Shown here piece by piece: positions 6,217 through 12,268 of a stretch of 12,268 nt of DNA; positions within the stretch are counted from its first letter, which is position 1; every line of letters starts with the position of its first letter. The DNA is from Oscillospiraceae bacterium. Its GTDB lineage: Bacteria > Bacillota > Clostridia > Oscillospirales > Ruminococcaceae. The position numbers and the translations under genes were made by a program. The stretch lies in assembly GCA_017528675.1 (NCBI GenBank), contig JAFXOO010000191.1, positions 1 to 12,268 on the forward strand, in the 5' to 3' direction. Under the pieces are notes generated by a model, which did not search any database, was not told where the DNA came from, and was given only the letters and a program-made list of their open reading frames with translations.

Positions 6217-7896
6217 ATGAAAAACATTCGCATTGGTGATTACCTTGTGGAGCAGAAGCTGCTTACGCAGGAACAGCTCAATCAGGTCCTTGCAAAGCAG
6301 AAGGAGTCTCAGGGCTCCAAGCGCTTTGGCGAAGTGGTCGTTGAGCTGGGCTTCATCTCTGAAGTAAGCCTTGCAAAGGCACTTGCTGCAAAGCTGCGTG
6401 TACCTTATGTTGATCTTGGTAATATCGAGATCGATGAGGATGCAGTCCGCAAAATTCCGGAGAGCCTCGCTAAGAAGCACACGGTTATCGCCATCAACAT
6501 CCAGGGCCGCCGTCTGACGGTTGCAACGGATGACCCGATCAACTTCAACATCCTCGAAGATATCAAGATGCAGACCGGTATGGATACGATTCCGGTTCTT
6601 GCAACCAGATCTGCCATCAACAAGGCCATCGGTCAGCGCTACTCCATGGAGAACGTTGACAGCGTGCTGGAGTCTGTAACGCAGTTCAAGGATACCGAGA
6701 CTGAGGATGATGAGTCCAAGGACAGAGTAGAGAGCGCACCTATTGTAAAGCTCGCTACGACGATCATTGAGAACTCCTATCGTGCGGATGCAACGGATAT
6801 TCATATCGAGCCCTTCAAGACCTATACAAGAATCCGTATTCGTGTAAACGGCGACCTCGTTGAGCTGATGAATGTCTCCAACGTTGTGCATAACGCTCTG
6901 ACAACCCGTCTGAAGCTGATTTCCGGCATGAACATTGCCGAAAAGAGAATCCCGCAGGACGGCCGTTTCACCCAGACCGTTGACGGCACCGTCCTTGACG
7001 TTCGTGTATCCTCTCTGCCGACGGTAAACGGCGAGAAGATCGTTATCAGAATCCTGTCCACCGGTAACATTGCCCTGCGTAAGATCACTGACCTGGGTAT
7101 GTCCGACTACAACTATGAGCTCTTTGAGTCCATGATCAAGTGCCCGCACGGCGTTATCCTCGTTACCGGTCCTACTGGTTCCGGTAAGACGACCACCCTG
7201 TACGCTGCACTCGGTGAGCTTGCAAAGCCGAATGTCAATGTTATCACTGTTGAGGACCCGGTTGAGAAGGCCATCGACGGTATCAACCAGGTTCAGGTAA
7301 ATGCCAAGGCCGGTATGACCTTCGCAGCAGCCCTGCGTTCCATCCTCCGTCAGGACCCGGATATCGTCATGATCGGTGAGATGCGTGACTCTGAGACTGC
7401 GGATATCGGTATCCGTGCCGCTATCACTGGTCACTTGGTACTGTCTACGCTGCATACCAACGACGCTGCTTCCACCATCGTGCGTCTGGTAGATATGGGC
7501 GTTGCACCGTATATGGTTGCAACCTCTCTGATCGGCGTTATCGCACAGCGTCTGGTTAAGGTGCTCTGCCCGAAGTGCAAGCGCCAGAGAATGTCCACTG
7601 AGGAAGAAAACAAGCTGATGAAGATTGAAGATTATACCACACCGATTCCGGTATTCGAGGCTACAGGCTGTCCGGAGTGCAACAACACCGGTTACAGAGG
7701 CCGTACTGCAATTCACGAGATCATTCATTGTACCTCCGGTATCTCCACAATCGTTGCCCGCAACGGTTCCAAGGAGGAGATCGAAAATCAGGCAAAGAAG
7801 AACGGTACCAAGCTGCTTCGTGATAACGTTTCTGAACTGGTACAGCAGGGCGTTACCTCGATGGATGAGCTGGTTCGTGTAACCTATGCTGTTTGA
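6217..7896 (+). CDS. pilB: Type IV pilus extension ATPase PilB (GspE family)
   Basis: PilB is the cytoplasmic hexameric ATPase that drives pilus assembly. The 559 residues include an N-terminal MshEN/T2SSE-N domain with two consecutive motifs, RIGDYLVEQKLLTQEQL (from residue 5) and RFGEVVVELGFISEVSL (from about 36), the family region known in some members to bind cyclic di-GMP. The ATPase core has Walker A GPTGSGKTT (318-326), an Asp-box region, Walker B DPDIVMIGE (380-388) and a His box GHLVLSTLHTND. Cysteine pairs C451/C454 and C485/C488 form the zinc site typical of PilB/GspE and absent from PilT. The length is normal for the family. GGAGG (6205-6209) precedes the ATG by 7 nt. The gene is followed by pilT after 77 nt with a hairpin but no terminator, so the two motors are probably co-transcribed. 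Confidence 0.96.
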   Translation: MKNIRIGDYLVEQKLLTQEQLNQVLAKQKESQGSKRFGEVVVELGFISEVSLAKALAAKLRVPYVDLGNIEIDEDAVRKIPESLAKKHTVIAINIQGRRLTVATDDPINFNILEDIKMQTGMDTIPVLATRSAINKAIGQRYSMENVDSVLESVTQFKDTETEDDESKDRVESAPIVKLATTIIENSYRADATDIHIEPFKTYTRIRIRVNGDLVELMNVSNVVHNALTTRLKLISGMNIAEKRIPQDGRFTQTVDGTVLDVRVSSLPTVNGEKIVIRILSTGNIALRKITDLGMSDYNYELFESMIKCPHGVILVTGPTGSGKTTTLYAALGELAKPNVNVITVEDPVEKAIDGINQVQVNAKAGMTFAAALRSILRQDPDIVMIGEMRDSETADIGIRAAITGHLVLSTLHTNDAASTIVRLVDMGVAPYMVATSLIGVIAQRLVKVLCPKCKRQRMSTEEENKLMKIEDYTTPIPVFEATGCPECNNTGYRGRTAIHEIIHCTSGISTIVARNGSKEEIENQAKKNGTKLLRDNVSELVQQGVTSMDELVRVTYAV

Positions 7897-7915
7897 TCGT
7901 TAAGTTTTTGCAACG

Positions 7916-7944
7916 CAGCGGCTTCCGGCTTGCGTAAGCCGCTG
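7916..7944 (+). other. Hairpin in the pilB-pilT gap
   Basis: CAGCGGCTT (7916-7924) and AAGCCGCTG (7936-7944) are perfect 9-bp complements around an 11-nt loop. No T-run follows, so termination is unlikely. It may stabilise or mark a processing site in a pilB-pilT mRNA and so set the ratio of the two motors. Confidence 0.6.
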
Positions 7945-7973
7945 AACTATATGATGTTTGGAGGAATATCGAA

Positions 7974-9041
7974 ATGGCCATTGAAATTAACCGCATCCTG
8001 AACGAAGCCCGTGCGATCGGCTGTTCTGACTTGCATTTCACCTATGGTATCAACCCGATCGTTCGTCTCAACGGTATGCTGCGTAAAATGACCAAGTATG
8101 CCGAGCTGGATGAAGAGGAGATCCTGGACATTGTCAATCAGATGACCAATGACGCACAGATGGCAAGCGTTCGTCAGCACAAGGATACCGACTTCTCGTT
8201 CCAGACGACCGCTGGCTATCGTCACCGTGTCAATGTATACTTCCAGAGAGGCAAGACTGCTATCGCAATCCGTCTTCTGCGTAATGATATCCCGACACTG
8301 GACGATCTGCATCTGCCGCCTGTACTGGCTGACTTCTCGATGCGTCCCCGTGGTCTGGTGCTGGTAACTGGCCCTACCGGTTCCGGTAAGTCCACTACCC
8401 TCGCCGGCATGATCGACTATATCAATGTACATAGATCTGCGCACGTTATCACGATTGAGGATCCGATCGAGTACGTTCACACCCACAAGCTCTGCATGGT
8501 GAACCAGAGAGAGGTCGGAGACGATGTTCCGGACTTCGCATCTGCACTCCGTGCTGCACTTCGTGAAGACCCCGATGTTATCCTCGTAGGTGAGATGCGT
8601 GACTTCGAGACCATCACGGCTGCCATTACCGCCGCCGAGACCGGACACCTCGTGCTTTCCACGCTTCATACAACTTCTGCCGCTGATACCATCAACCGTA
8701 TCATCGACGTATATCCGGAGCACCAGCAGGGTCAGATCAGAACCCAGCTCGCTAACAACCTCGTAGGCGTTATCTCTCAGACGCTTCTTCCGAGACTTGA
8801 CGGCAAGGGCCGTGAGGCTTGCATGGAGATTCTGGCAGTAACCGATGCCTGCGCCGCTATGATTCGTGACGACAAGGTACACCTGCTGCTGTCTGCGATC
8901 CAGTCCGGTAAGCAGTACGGCATGATGTGTCTCGACCAGGAGCTTGCACGCTTTGTAAAGCGTGGTATCGTTACCGAGCAGGCTGCTATCGAGAAGTGCC
9001 AGAGCAAGTCCGAGTTCTACCGTTACCTGAACGGTACCTGA
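7974..9041 (+). CDS. pilT: Type IV pilus retraction ATPase PilT
   Basis: PilT powers pilus disassembly, the step behind twitching motility and DNA uptake where these occur. The 355 residues have the compact PilT layout, with no MshEN domain and no zinc-site cysteines. Walker A is GPTGSGKST (133-141), Walker B DPDVILVGE (199-207), followed by MRDFET and the His box GHLVLSTLHTTSAADTINR, a standard PilT signature. The C-terminal segment matching the PilT AIRNLIRE motif reads ACAAMIRD (292-299), with the central Arg and Asn both replaced by Ala; that motif is known to matter for retraction in studied PilT proteins. The rest of the C-terminus (AIQSGKQYGM, LDQELARFVKRG) is typical. GGAGG (7960-7964) lies 9 nt before the ATG. 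The gene follows pilB and ends in a strong terminator. Confidence 0.95.
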   Translation: MAIEINRILNEARAIGCSDLHFTYGINPIVRLNGMLRKMTKYAELDEEEILDIVNQMTNDAQMASVRQHKDTDFSFQTTAGYRHRVNVYFQRGKTAIAIRLLRNDIPTLDDLHLPPVLADFSMRPRGLVLVTGPTGSGKSTTLAGMIDYINVHRSAHVITIEDPIEYVHTHKLCMVNQREVGDDVPDFASALRAALREDPDVILVGEMRDFETITAAITAAETGHLVLSTLHTTSAADTINRIIDVYPEHQQGQIRTQLANNLVGVISQTLLPRLDGKGREACMEILAVTDACAAMIRDDKVHLLLSAIQSGKQYGMMCLDQELARFVKRGIVTEQAAIEKCQSKSEFYRYLNGT

Positions 9042-9061
9042 TAACCTCATAGATACAGCTT

Positions 9062-9093
9062 CAGCCGGGATGAAAATCCCGGCTGCTTTTTTT
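9062..9093 (+). terminator. Rho-independent terminator after pilT
   Basis: A perfect 9-bp stem, CAGCCGGGA (9062-9070) with TCCCGGCTG (9077-9085), has a 6-nt loop and is followed by C and seven T (9087-9093). It closes the pilB-pilT transcript 20 nt after the pilT stop. Confidence 0.92.
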
Positions 9094-9111
9094 GATTCTA
9101 CGGTGCGTGGA

Positions 9112-9140
9112 TTGACGGGACGGGCGTTTTCGTGTATAAT
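9112..9140 (+). promoter_or_regulatory. Sigma-A promoter of the HTH/desulforedoxin-like gene
   Basis: TTGACG (9112-9117), a 17-nt spacer and TATAAT (9135-9140) match the housekeeping consensus except for one base. Transcription would start near 9147, with GAGGTGAT (9167-9174) before ATG 9178. The preceding terminator makes this an independent unit. Confidence 0.85.
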
Positions 9141-9177
9141 CAAGACAGGGATCCCCCAATAGTAACGAGGTGATGGT

Positions 9178-9786
9178 ATGGATCAGGTCAAGATCGGTGC
9201 ACTCATCCGGCAGCTCCGGACAGAACGGCATCTGACGCAAAAACAGGTTGCTGAGCGCATTCATGTCAGCGATAAGGCAGTTTCCAAGTGGGAGCGGGGG
9301 CATGGCTGCCCGGATATTTCGCTGCTTACGGCGCTTGCAGATGTGTTTGACATCGGTATCGAGGCGCTGCTGTCCGGTAAATTGACAAAACAGGAAAGCG
9401 AGAAAGGCAATATGAAAAAACTGAATTTTTATGTGTGCCCTGCGTGCGGGAATAGCATGACTGCTTCCGCCGGGGCGGGGATTACTTGCTGCGGAAAGCG
9501 GCTGCATGCATTGGAGCCGAAAATGGCTGCGCCGCCTCAGCAGCTCAAGGTCGAAGATTTCGGCGGGGAGTGGTTCATTTCCTCCGACCATCCCATGACA
9601 AAGGAGGACTATATTTCCTTTGTGGCCTATAGCAATGACAGCACTCTGATGCTGTTCAAGCAGTATCCGGAGTGGAATTTGCAGGTGACGCTACCGCTGC
9701 AGCGGGCGGGCAGACTATATTGGTACAGCACATCCTGCGGACTGCTGTACCAGGACATACGTCCGCAGCGGTGTACTGCGACATAA
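9178..9786 (+). CDS. XRE-type HTH regulator fused to a desulforedoxin and degenerate superoxide-reductase-like domain
   Basis: The 202 residues show three parts. Residues 5-65 form an XRE/Cro helix-turn-helix (IGALIRQLRTERHLTQKQVAERIHVSDKAVSKWERG in sequence logic: LTQKQVAERI, then SDKAVSKWERG). Residues 84-110 match the desulforedoxin iron site, with C87-x2-C90, Gly-Asn, and the adjacent pair C104-C105 followed by GKRL. Residues 130-194 resemble the catalytic domain of desulfoferrodoxin/superoxide reductase, beginning HPMTKEDYISF. In active enzymes this motif is HPM-x3-HYI; here H138 is kept but the second His is D144. The later Cys-x2-His ligand pair is C187 with Leu at 190. The catalytic iron centre is therefore probably lost. 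A DNA-binding redox or metal sensor is a reasonable inference. It is monocistronic, between terminators. An internal ATG at residue 79 could make a Dx-only form, but nothing shows that it is used. Confidence 0.85.
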   Translation: MDQVKIGALIRQLRTERHLTQKQVAERIHVSDKAVSKWERGHGCPDISLLTALADVFDIGIEALLSGKLTKQESEKGNMKKLNFYVCPACGNSMTASAGAGITCCGKRLHALEPKMAAPPQQLKVEDFGGEWFISSDHPMTKEDYISFVAYSNDSTLMLFKQYPEWNLQVTLPLQRAGRLYWYSTSCGLLYQDIRPQRCTAT

Positions 9787-9796
9787 TCAGATCAGA

Positions 9797-9846
9797 GCCG
9801 GTCTGACAATCTGCCTCGATGGGGCGATGTCAGAACCGGCCTTTTT
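9797..9846 (+). terminator. Rho-independent terminator after the HTH gene
   Basis: GCCGGTCTGACA (9797-9808) pairs with TGTCAGAACCGGC (9828-9840), leaving one bulged base, around a 19-nt loop. CTTTTTG follows, with T 9842-9846. It starts 10 nt after the stop codon. Confidence 0.87.
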
Positions 9847-10044
9847 GACAGCAAAGCTGCGGAGAGATAGGGACAGATCAGTAATATACTGTAAAAAAAT
9901 ACCATGCGGTTTACAAGATGTATAGCAATCGTTTAGATTTACGGCTTGTGGATATGACGAACGTCATTTTTGATAGTAACGTTTGACAGAAATTGGGTAA
10001 TTATACAAAAAATTGTCTAAAGCGAATAAAAAGCAGGACAGATA
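9847..10044. other. AT-rich gene-free spacer
   Basis: No open frame with a ribosome binding site was found on either strand. The stretch is AT-rich and contains A/T runs. ATGACG-AA-CGTCAT (9954-9967) is a perfect short inverted repeat followed by T, possibly a protein-binding site upstream of the strong promoter at 10045. CAGTA-ATA-TACTG (9879-9891) is another small inverted repeat. A TTGACA at 9983 has no -10 at proper spacing. No function is assigned. Confidence 0.5.
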
Positions 10045-10073
10045 TTGACATTACAATCAGCATGTGGTATAAT
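10045..10073 (+). promoter_or_regulatory. Perfect consensus sigma-A promoter with extended -10
   Basis: TTGACA (10045-10050), exactly 17 nt, then TATAAT (10068-10073), preceded by TGG, which gives the extended -10. Every consensus base is present. Transcription would start near 10080, so the first gene (GTG 10249) has a leader of about 170 nt. Such a strong promoter is normally controlled by something, either a repressor or the leader. Confidence 0.92.
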
Positions 10074-10107
10074 ATAACTACAAAACTTGCTATGTAAAAA
10101 AAACAGA

Positions 10108-10229
10108 ACGGGTCTTGAATATACGATGATGAAATCCGGATTTTTGCTTCTCAGAGAGGAGCTGTTTCTGAAATAAACGCTCCGGATTATACAGGGTGTA
10201 TTCTTTTGATTGTGTCTGATCTGACCCGT
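10108..10229 (+). promoter_or_regulatory. Candidate structured 5' leader (possible cis-regulatory RNA)
   Basis: Four complementary pairs are nested or adjacent in the leader. ACGGGTC (10108-10114) with GACCCGT (10223-10229) forms a 7-bp closing helix. AATCCGGA (10133-10140) with TCCGGATT (10181-10188) forms an 8-bp helix. Inside that, GCTTCTC (10146-10152) pairs with GAGGAGC (10156-10162), one G-T wobble, 3-nt loop. ATAC (10189-10192) pairs with GTAT (10198-10201) as a weak arm. The closing helix ends 4 nt before the Shine-Dalgarno GAGGGGG (10234-10240). It matches no riboswitch or T-box consensus that I could recognise. Pairing was found by eye without energy calculation. Confidence 0.45.
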
Positions 10230-10248
10230 AATTGAGGGGGTATGCGCT

Positions 10249-10419
10249 GTGACAGATAAGGAAGTCCGGAAGCTCGGAAGGAAGGATCTGGTCGAGCTGC
10301 TGTATTACCTCAGTAAGGAAAACGATATGCTTCGGGAAGAAAATACACAGTTGAAAGAGCGGCTTGATGCTCTGGTGGGCGAGGCGATTGCGGCCAGACA
10401 GACATCCGGGGAGACCTGA
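10249..10419 (+). CDS. Small coiled-coil protein, 56 aa, GTG start
   Basis: A 56-residue frame starts with GTG 10249, 8 nt after a strong GAGGGGG site (10234-10240), and ends at TGA 10417-10419. The protein is highly charged, MTDKEVRKLGRKDLVELLYY at the start, followed by a Leu-spaced segment (about 12-43, with LSKENDMLREENTQLKERL) typical of a parallel coiled coil. It has no membrane segment or signal peptide. Small helical proteins of this kind occur upstream of signal peptidase genes in Clostridia, but I know no established function. The signal peptidase gene begins 38 nt downstream, and its own N-terminus is also a charged helix, so physical contact between the two is possible but unproven. 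The GTG start and short length make it easy to miss. Confidence 0.75.
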   Translation: MTDKEVRKLGRKDLVELLYYLSKENDMLREENTQLKERLDALVGEAIAARQTSGET

Positions 10420-10457
10420 ATGCTTTACAGAGTATCAGCAGCGGTTGAGAGATGCAA

Positions 10458-11036
10458 ATGGAAGATGAAAAAAGAGACCTGCCGACAACAGAACAGCTTG
10501 AAACAGAGCTCAGACGTCTGAGATACCAGCAGTCCTTTGCAAGAAATCTCCGCAGTACAATCGGAAGCCTGATTGTGACGGCAGCCATCGCCGTCATCAT
10601 ATCCACGATGCTGCTGCCGGTACTGCGGGTGACGGGAACGAGCATGACACCAACGCTTCAGAATGACGAGATCCTGATCAGTAACAAGATTTCGGATCCG
10701 GAGCGTGGCGATATTATTGCATTCTATTATAACAACAAGGTGCTGCTCAAGCGGCTCATCGGTCTGCCGGGGGATGTCATCGACATCGCTGAGGACGGCA
10801 CGGTGCTTCTTAACGGTGAAGTGCTTGATGAACCGTATGTGAGCGAACTGGCAAGGGGCGAATGCGATATCACGCTCCCGTATCAGGTGCCGGATAACCG
10901 GTACTTTGTGCTGGGCGATCACCGGGCAGTATCCATCGACAGCAGATCCACCTCCGTGGGCTGCGTGGCGAGTGAAAATGTAATCGGAATTGTGTTCGTG
11001 GTTATCGGGCCGCTGAAAAACATCCGGTTTCTGTAA
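10458..11036 (+). CDS. lepB: Type I signal peptidase
   Basis: This membrane serine protease removes signal peptides from exported proteins. From ATG 10458 it has 192 residues. GAGAG (10447-10451) is 6 nt from this ATG but touches the alternative ATG 10452, so the later start is preferred. A charged, probably helical N-terminus (about 1-32) precedes one membrane helix (about 34-56). The catalytic boxes follow: GTSMTPTL with Ser 62, KRLIGLPGD with Lys 98, and GDHRAVSIDSRS (153-164), which differs from the usual GDNR by His for Asn. This Ser/Lys pair and single N-terminal anchor match Gram-positive SipS-type enzymes. It is followed after 35 nt by a large secreted protein. In sortase-pilus islands a dedicated signal peptidase commonly accompanies the pilins, so it may serve that substrate in particular. 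Confidence 0.94.
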   Translation: MEDEKRDLPTTEQLETELRRLRYQQSFARNLRSTIGSLIVTAAIAVIISTMLLPVLRVTGTSMTPTLQNDEILISNKISDPERGDIIAFYYNNKVLLKRLIGLPGDVIDIAEDGTVLLNGEVLDEPYVSELARGECDITLPYQVPDNRYFVLGDHRAVSIDSRSTSVGCVASENVIGIVFVVIGPLKNIRFL

Positions 11037-11055
11037 GTCCATCCGAAAAATCAGG

Positions 11056-11064
11056 AAAGGGGAG
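11056..11064 (+). promoter_or_regulatory. Ribosome binding site that sets a TTG start
   Basis: AAAGGGGAG stands 7 nt before TTG 11072. The in-frame ATGs at 11087 and 11102 have no comparable site, so TTG is chosen as the start of the surface protein. Confidence 0.7.
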
Positions 11065-11071
11065 TGCAGTC

Positions 11072-12268
11072 TTGAAAGAGTTGCAGATGAGAATTCAGCA
11101 GATGCTGAAAGAAAAGAAAAACCATAGCAGAGTGGTTGCCCTGATCACTGCATTGTCTCTGATTATGATGTTTGTGGTTCCGTATGCGGATGTGATGCCG
11201 GGTGTGGCTTTTACGGATGAGGTGATTCCGGAAGGTGCCTACGAGTTCACCGATAATATCCAGTCCGTGGAAATTTCATCGATCAAGATTCCGGACAGCA
11301 GTGCTTTGGTGAATGAAAATGGTACAACCATAGACAATCCGTATACACAGGACGGAAATAATCACAATCTGGAACTGGGCAATAATACAGAGGTTTCGTT
11401 CTCCATGACGATCACCTACAAGATTGCCCATTCGCAGGACCTTGTGGACAGCCATAAGCCCTGGATTTACATGAAGGTTCCGAAGGAAGAACTGGAGATC
11501 TTCCTGGAAAACGGCGCCGCAGAGGTGGGCGATGCCCAGGATTCGATGACGGCCTGGGCCATCTACAAGTCTACACACGTTCCGCCCATCGATGCGTCGC
11601 TCGGAAGCGGTAAATACAGGATTTATCCGACAGGCGACGATGACTATGGATATGTGGTTCTGACTTTCAACGAAGAGTATCTGGAATATGTCAAATCCAC
11701 CAACTCCAAAACCATCAATGGCGGTCTGACATTAGAAGGCAGAGTGACCCGTGATGCTTCGCAGGACGGCGACAAGTCGTTCAGCTTCGGCAGGGCGAAT
11801 ATCAATGTGAATTTTAATGACAAGGAACCTTCTGTCACAAAGAACGAGCTGACCAGCGGCAACAGGAAGGACGAAAACGGTTTCCCGATTCTGGAATGGG
11901 AAATCACAGTCCATGATCTTTATGAACTGGAGCAGTTCCGTCTGTCGGACACCATGCTGGCGAACGCCTATGACTTTAACTGCGAATATGGCGTCTTTGA
12001 CCTTGTGAATGGCGAGCTGACCTATGAGGAACCGGTCAACCACTATGACAGCTTCAGAATCACCTACAAAACGAAGGTGACACCGGAGCAACTGGCTGAC
12101 GAAAGCCTGCGGGATGCCAATGGCAATCTGGTTCTGACCAATGATGTGAAGATCAATGATGTCGCCAACAAGGCGCTGAGCCATAAGACCACCGCGCAAA
12201 CCGTGGAGCTGACGACGGAGGTCTCCTCCCTGAACGTTGCGGCGCAGGCACTCAAGGAACACGTTGAA
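11072..12268 (+). CDS. Secreted surface protein / adhesin-like, N-terminal 399 residues (3' partial)
   Basis: The frame opens with TTG 11072 and runs through the right edge without a stop. Residues 1-20 are basic, 21-37 hydrophobic (VVALITALSLIMMFVVP), and a signal-peptidase site is plausible after GVA (44-46). The mature part is rich in Asp, Asn, Thr, Tyr and Val with alternating strand patterns, such as VSFSMTITYKI, ILEWEITVHDLYELEQFRL and FRITYKTKV. The segment VTKNE...LEWEITV and the later ITYKT...NDVKIND look like Ig-like adhesin modules of the MSCRAMM/Cna type found in large, wall-anchored clostridial proteins. The C-terminus, where a sortase motif or other anchor would be, is outside the window. 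It lies directly after a signal peptidase gene with no terminator between. The product is called from export signal, fold-like patterns and context; the exact family is uncertain. Confidence 0.65.
   Translation, partial: MKELQMRIQQMLKEKKNHSRVVALITALSLIMMFVVPYADVMPGVAFTDEVIPEGAYEFTDNIQSVEISSIKIPDSSALVNENGTTIDNPYTQDGNNHNLELGNNTEVSFSMTITYKIAHSQDLVDSHKPWIYMKVPKEELEIFLENGAAEVGDAQDSMTAWAIYKSTHVPPIDASLGSGKYRIYPTGDDDYGYVVLTFNEEYLEYVKSTNSKTINGGLTLEGRVTRDASQDGDKSFSFGRANINVNFNDKEPSVTKNELTSGNRKDENGFPILEWEITVHDLYELEQFRLSDTMLANAYDFNCEYGVFDLVNGELTYEEPVNHYDSFRITYKTKVTPEQLADESLRDANGNLVLTNDVKINDVANKALSHKTTAQTVELTTEVSSLNVAAQALKEHVE

Noticed and set aside
6193..7728. Open frame of 511 codons on the minus strand
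   Set aside because: Antisense shadow of pilB, whose Walker motifs, zinc cysteines and ribosome binding site are clear on the plus strand.
7947..9143. Open frame of 398 codons on the minus strand
   Set aside because: Antisense shadow of pilT; it begins inside the downstream promoter region and shows no coherent protein features.
9983..10007. TTGACA followed by TATACA as a second promoter
   Set aside because: The spacer is only 13 nt, too short for a sigma-A promoter, and a perfect promoter lies just downstream.
10108..10248. Leader as a known riboswitch or T-box
   Set aside because: The AGGGTG at 10193-10198 recalls a T-box core, but the following bases do not fit and no terminator helix follows. 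No cyclic di-GMP riboswitch core was recognised either. It is kept only as an unassigned structured leader.
10420..10521. 33-codon frame whose ATG overlaps the TGA of the small coiled-coil gene (TGAATG)
   Set aside because: The junction could allow translational coupling, but the frame has no Shine-Dalgarno of its own at a good distance, overlaps the signal peptidase gene out of frame, and encodes nothing recognisable.
1..12268. CRISPR arrays, insertion sequences, tRNA or rRNA genes
   Set aside because: No spaced direct repeats, transposase-like protein, terminal inverted repeats or RNA-gene features were found in the window.

Overview
The window looks like the chromosome of a Gram-positive Clostridia bacterium, most likely a Ruminococcus-like member of the Oscillospirales. 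The reasons are strong purine-rich Shine-Dalgarno sites, consensus sigma-A promoters, T-tailed terminators, a single-pass signal peptidase I of Gram-positive type and a surface protein with an export signal. The assignment is inferred from gene content and style. No rRNA, tRNA, mobile element or CRISPR array was seen.

Left part (1-9093): a type IV pilus (T4P) locus. A plus-strand run encodes the end of a probable PilN, a PilO-like inner-membrane protein, a very large PilX/GspK-like protein with a beta-helical body, and two class III prepilins. It ends in a hairpin terminator that also serves the convergent gene. That gene is the minus-strand prepilin peptidase (PilD). Divergent from it are the extension ATPase PilB and the retraction ATPase PilT, closed by a second terminator. 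PilD would cleave and methylate the prepilins, PilB would power assembly, PilT would power disassembly, and PilN/PilO would form the alignment complex. The platform protein PilC, PilM and an obvious major pilin are not in view.

Middle (9094-9846): a monocistronic regulator gene with its own near-consensus promoter and terminator. The protein joins an XRE-type helix-turn-helix to a desulforedoxin-type four-cysteine site and a superoxide-reductase-like domain that has lost most of its iron ligands.

Right part (9847-12268): about 230 bp of AT-rich DNA without genes, then a perfect consensus promoter with an extended -10. It drives a leader of about 170 nt whose complementary segments could fold into a closed, branched structure ending just before the ribosome binding site. 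The transcript then encodes a 56-residue coiled-coil protein (GTG start), a type I signal peptidase, and the N-terminal 399 residues of a secreted surface protein (TTG start) that runs off the window. This resembles a surface-adhesin or sortase-type export operon, separate from the T4P locus.

The least ordinary items are the large beta-helical minor-pilin candidate, the regulator with a degenerate superoxide-reductase domain, and the structured leader in front of the coiled-coil/signal-peptidase/surface-protein operon.
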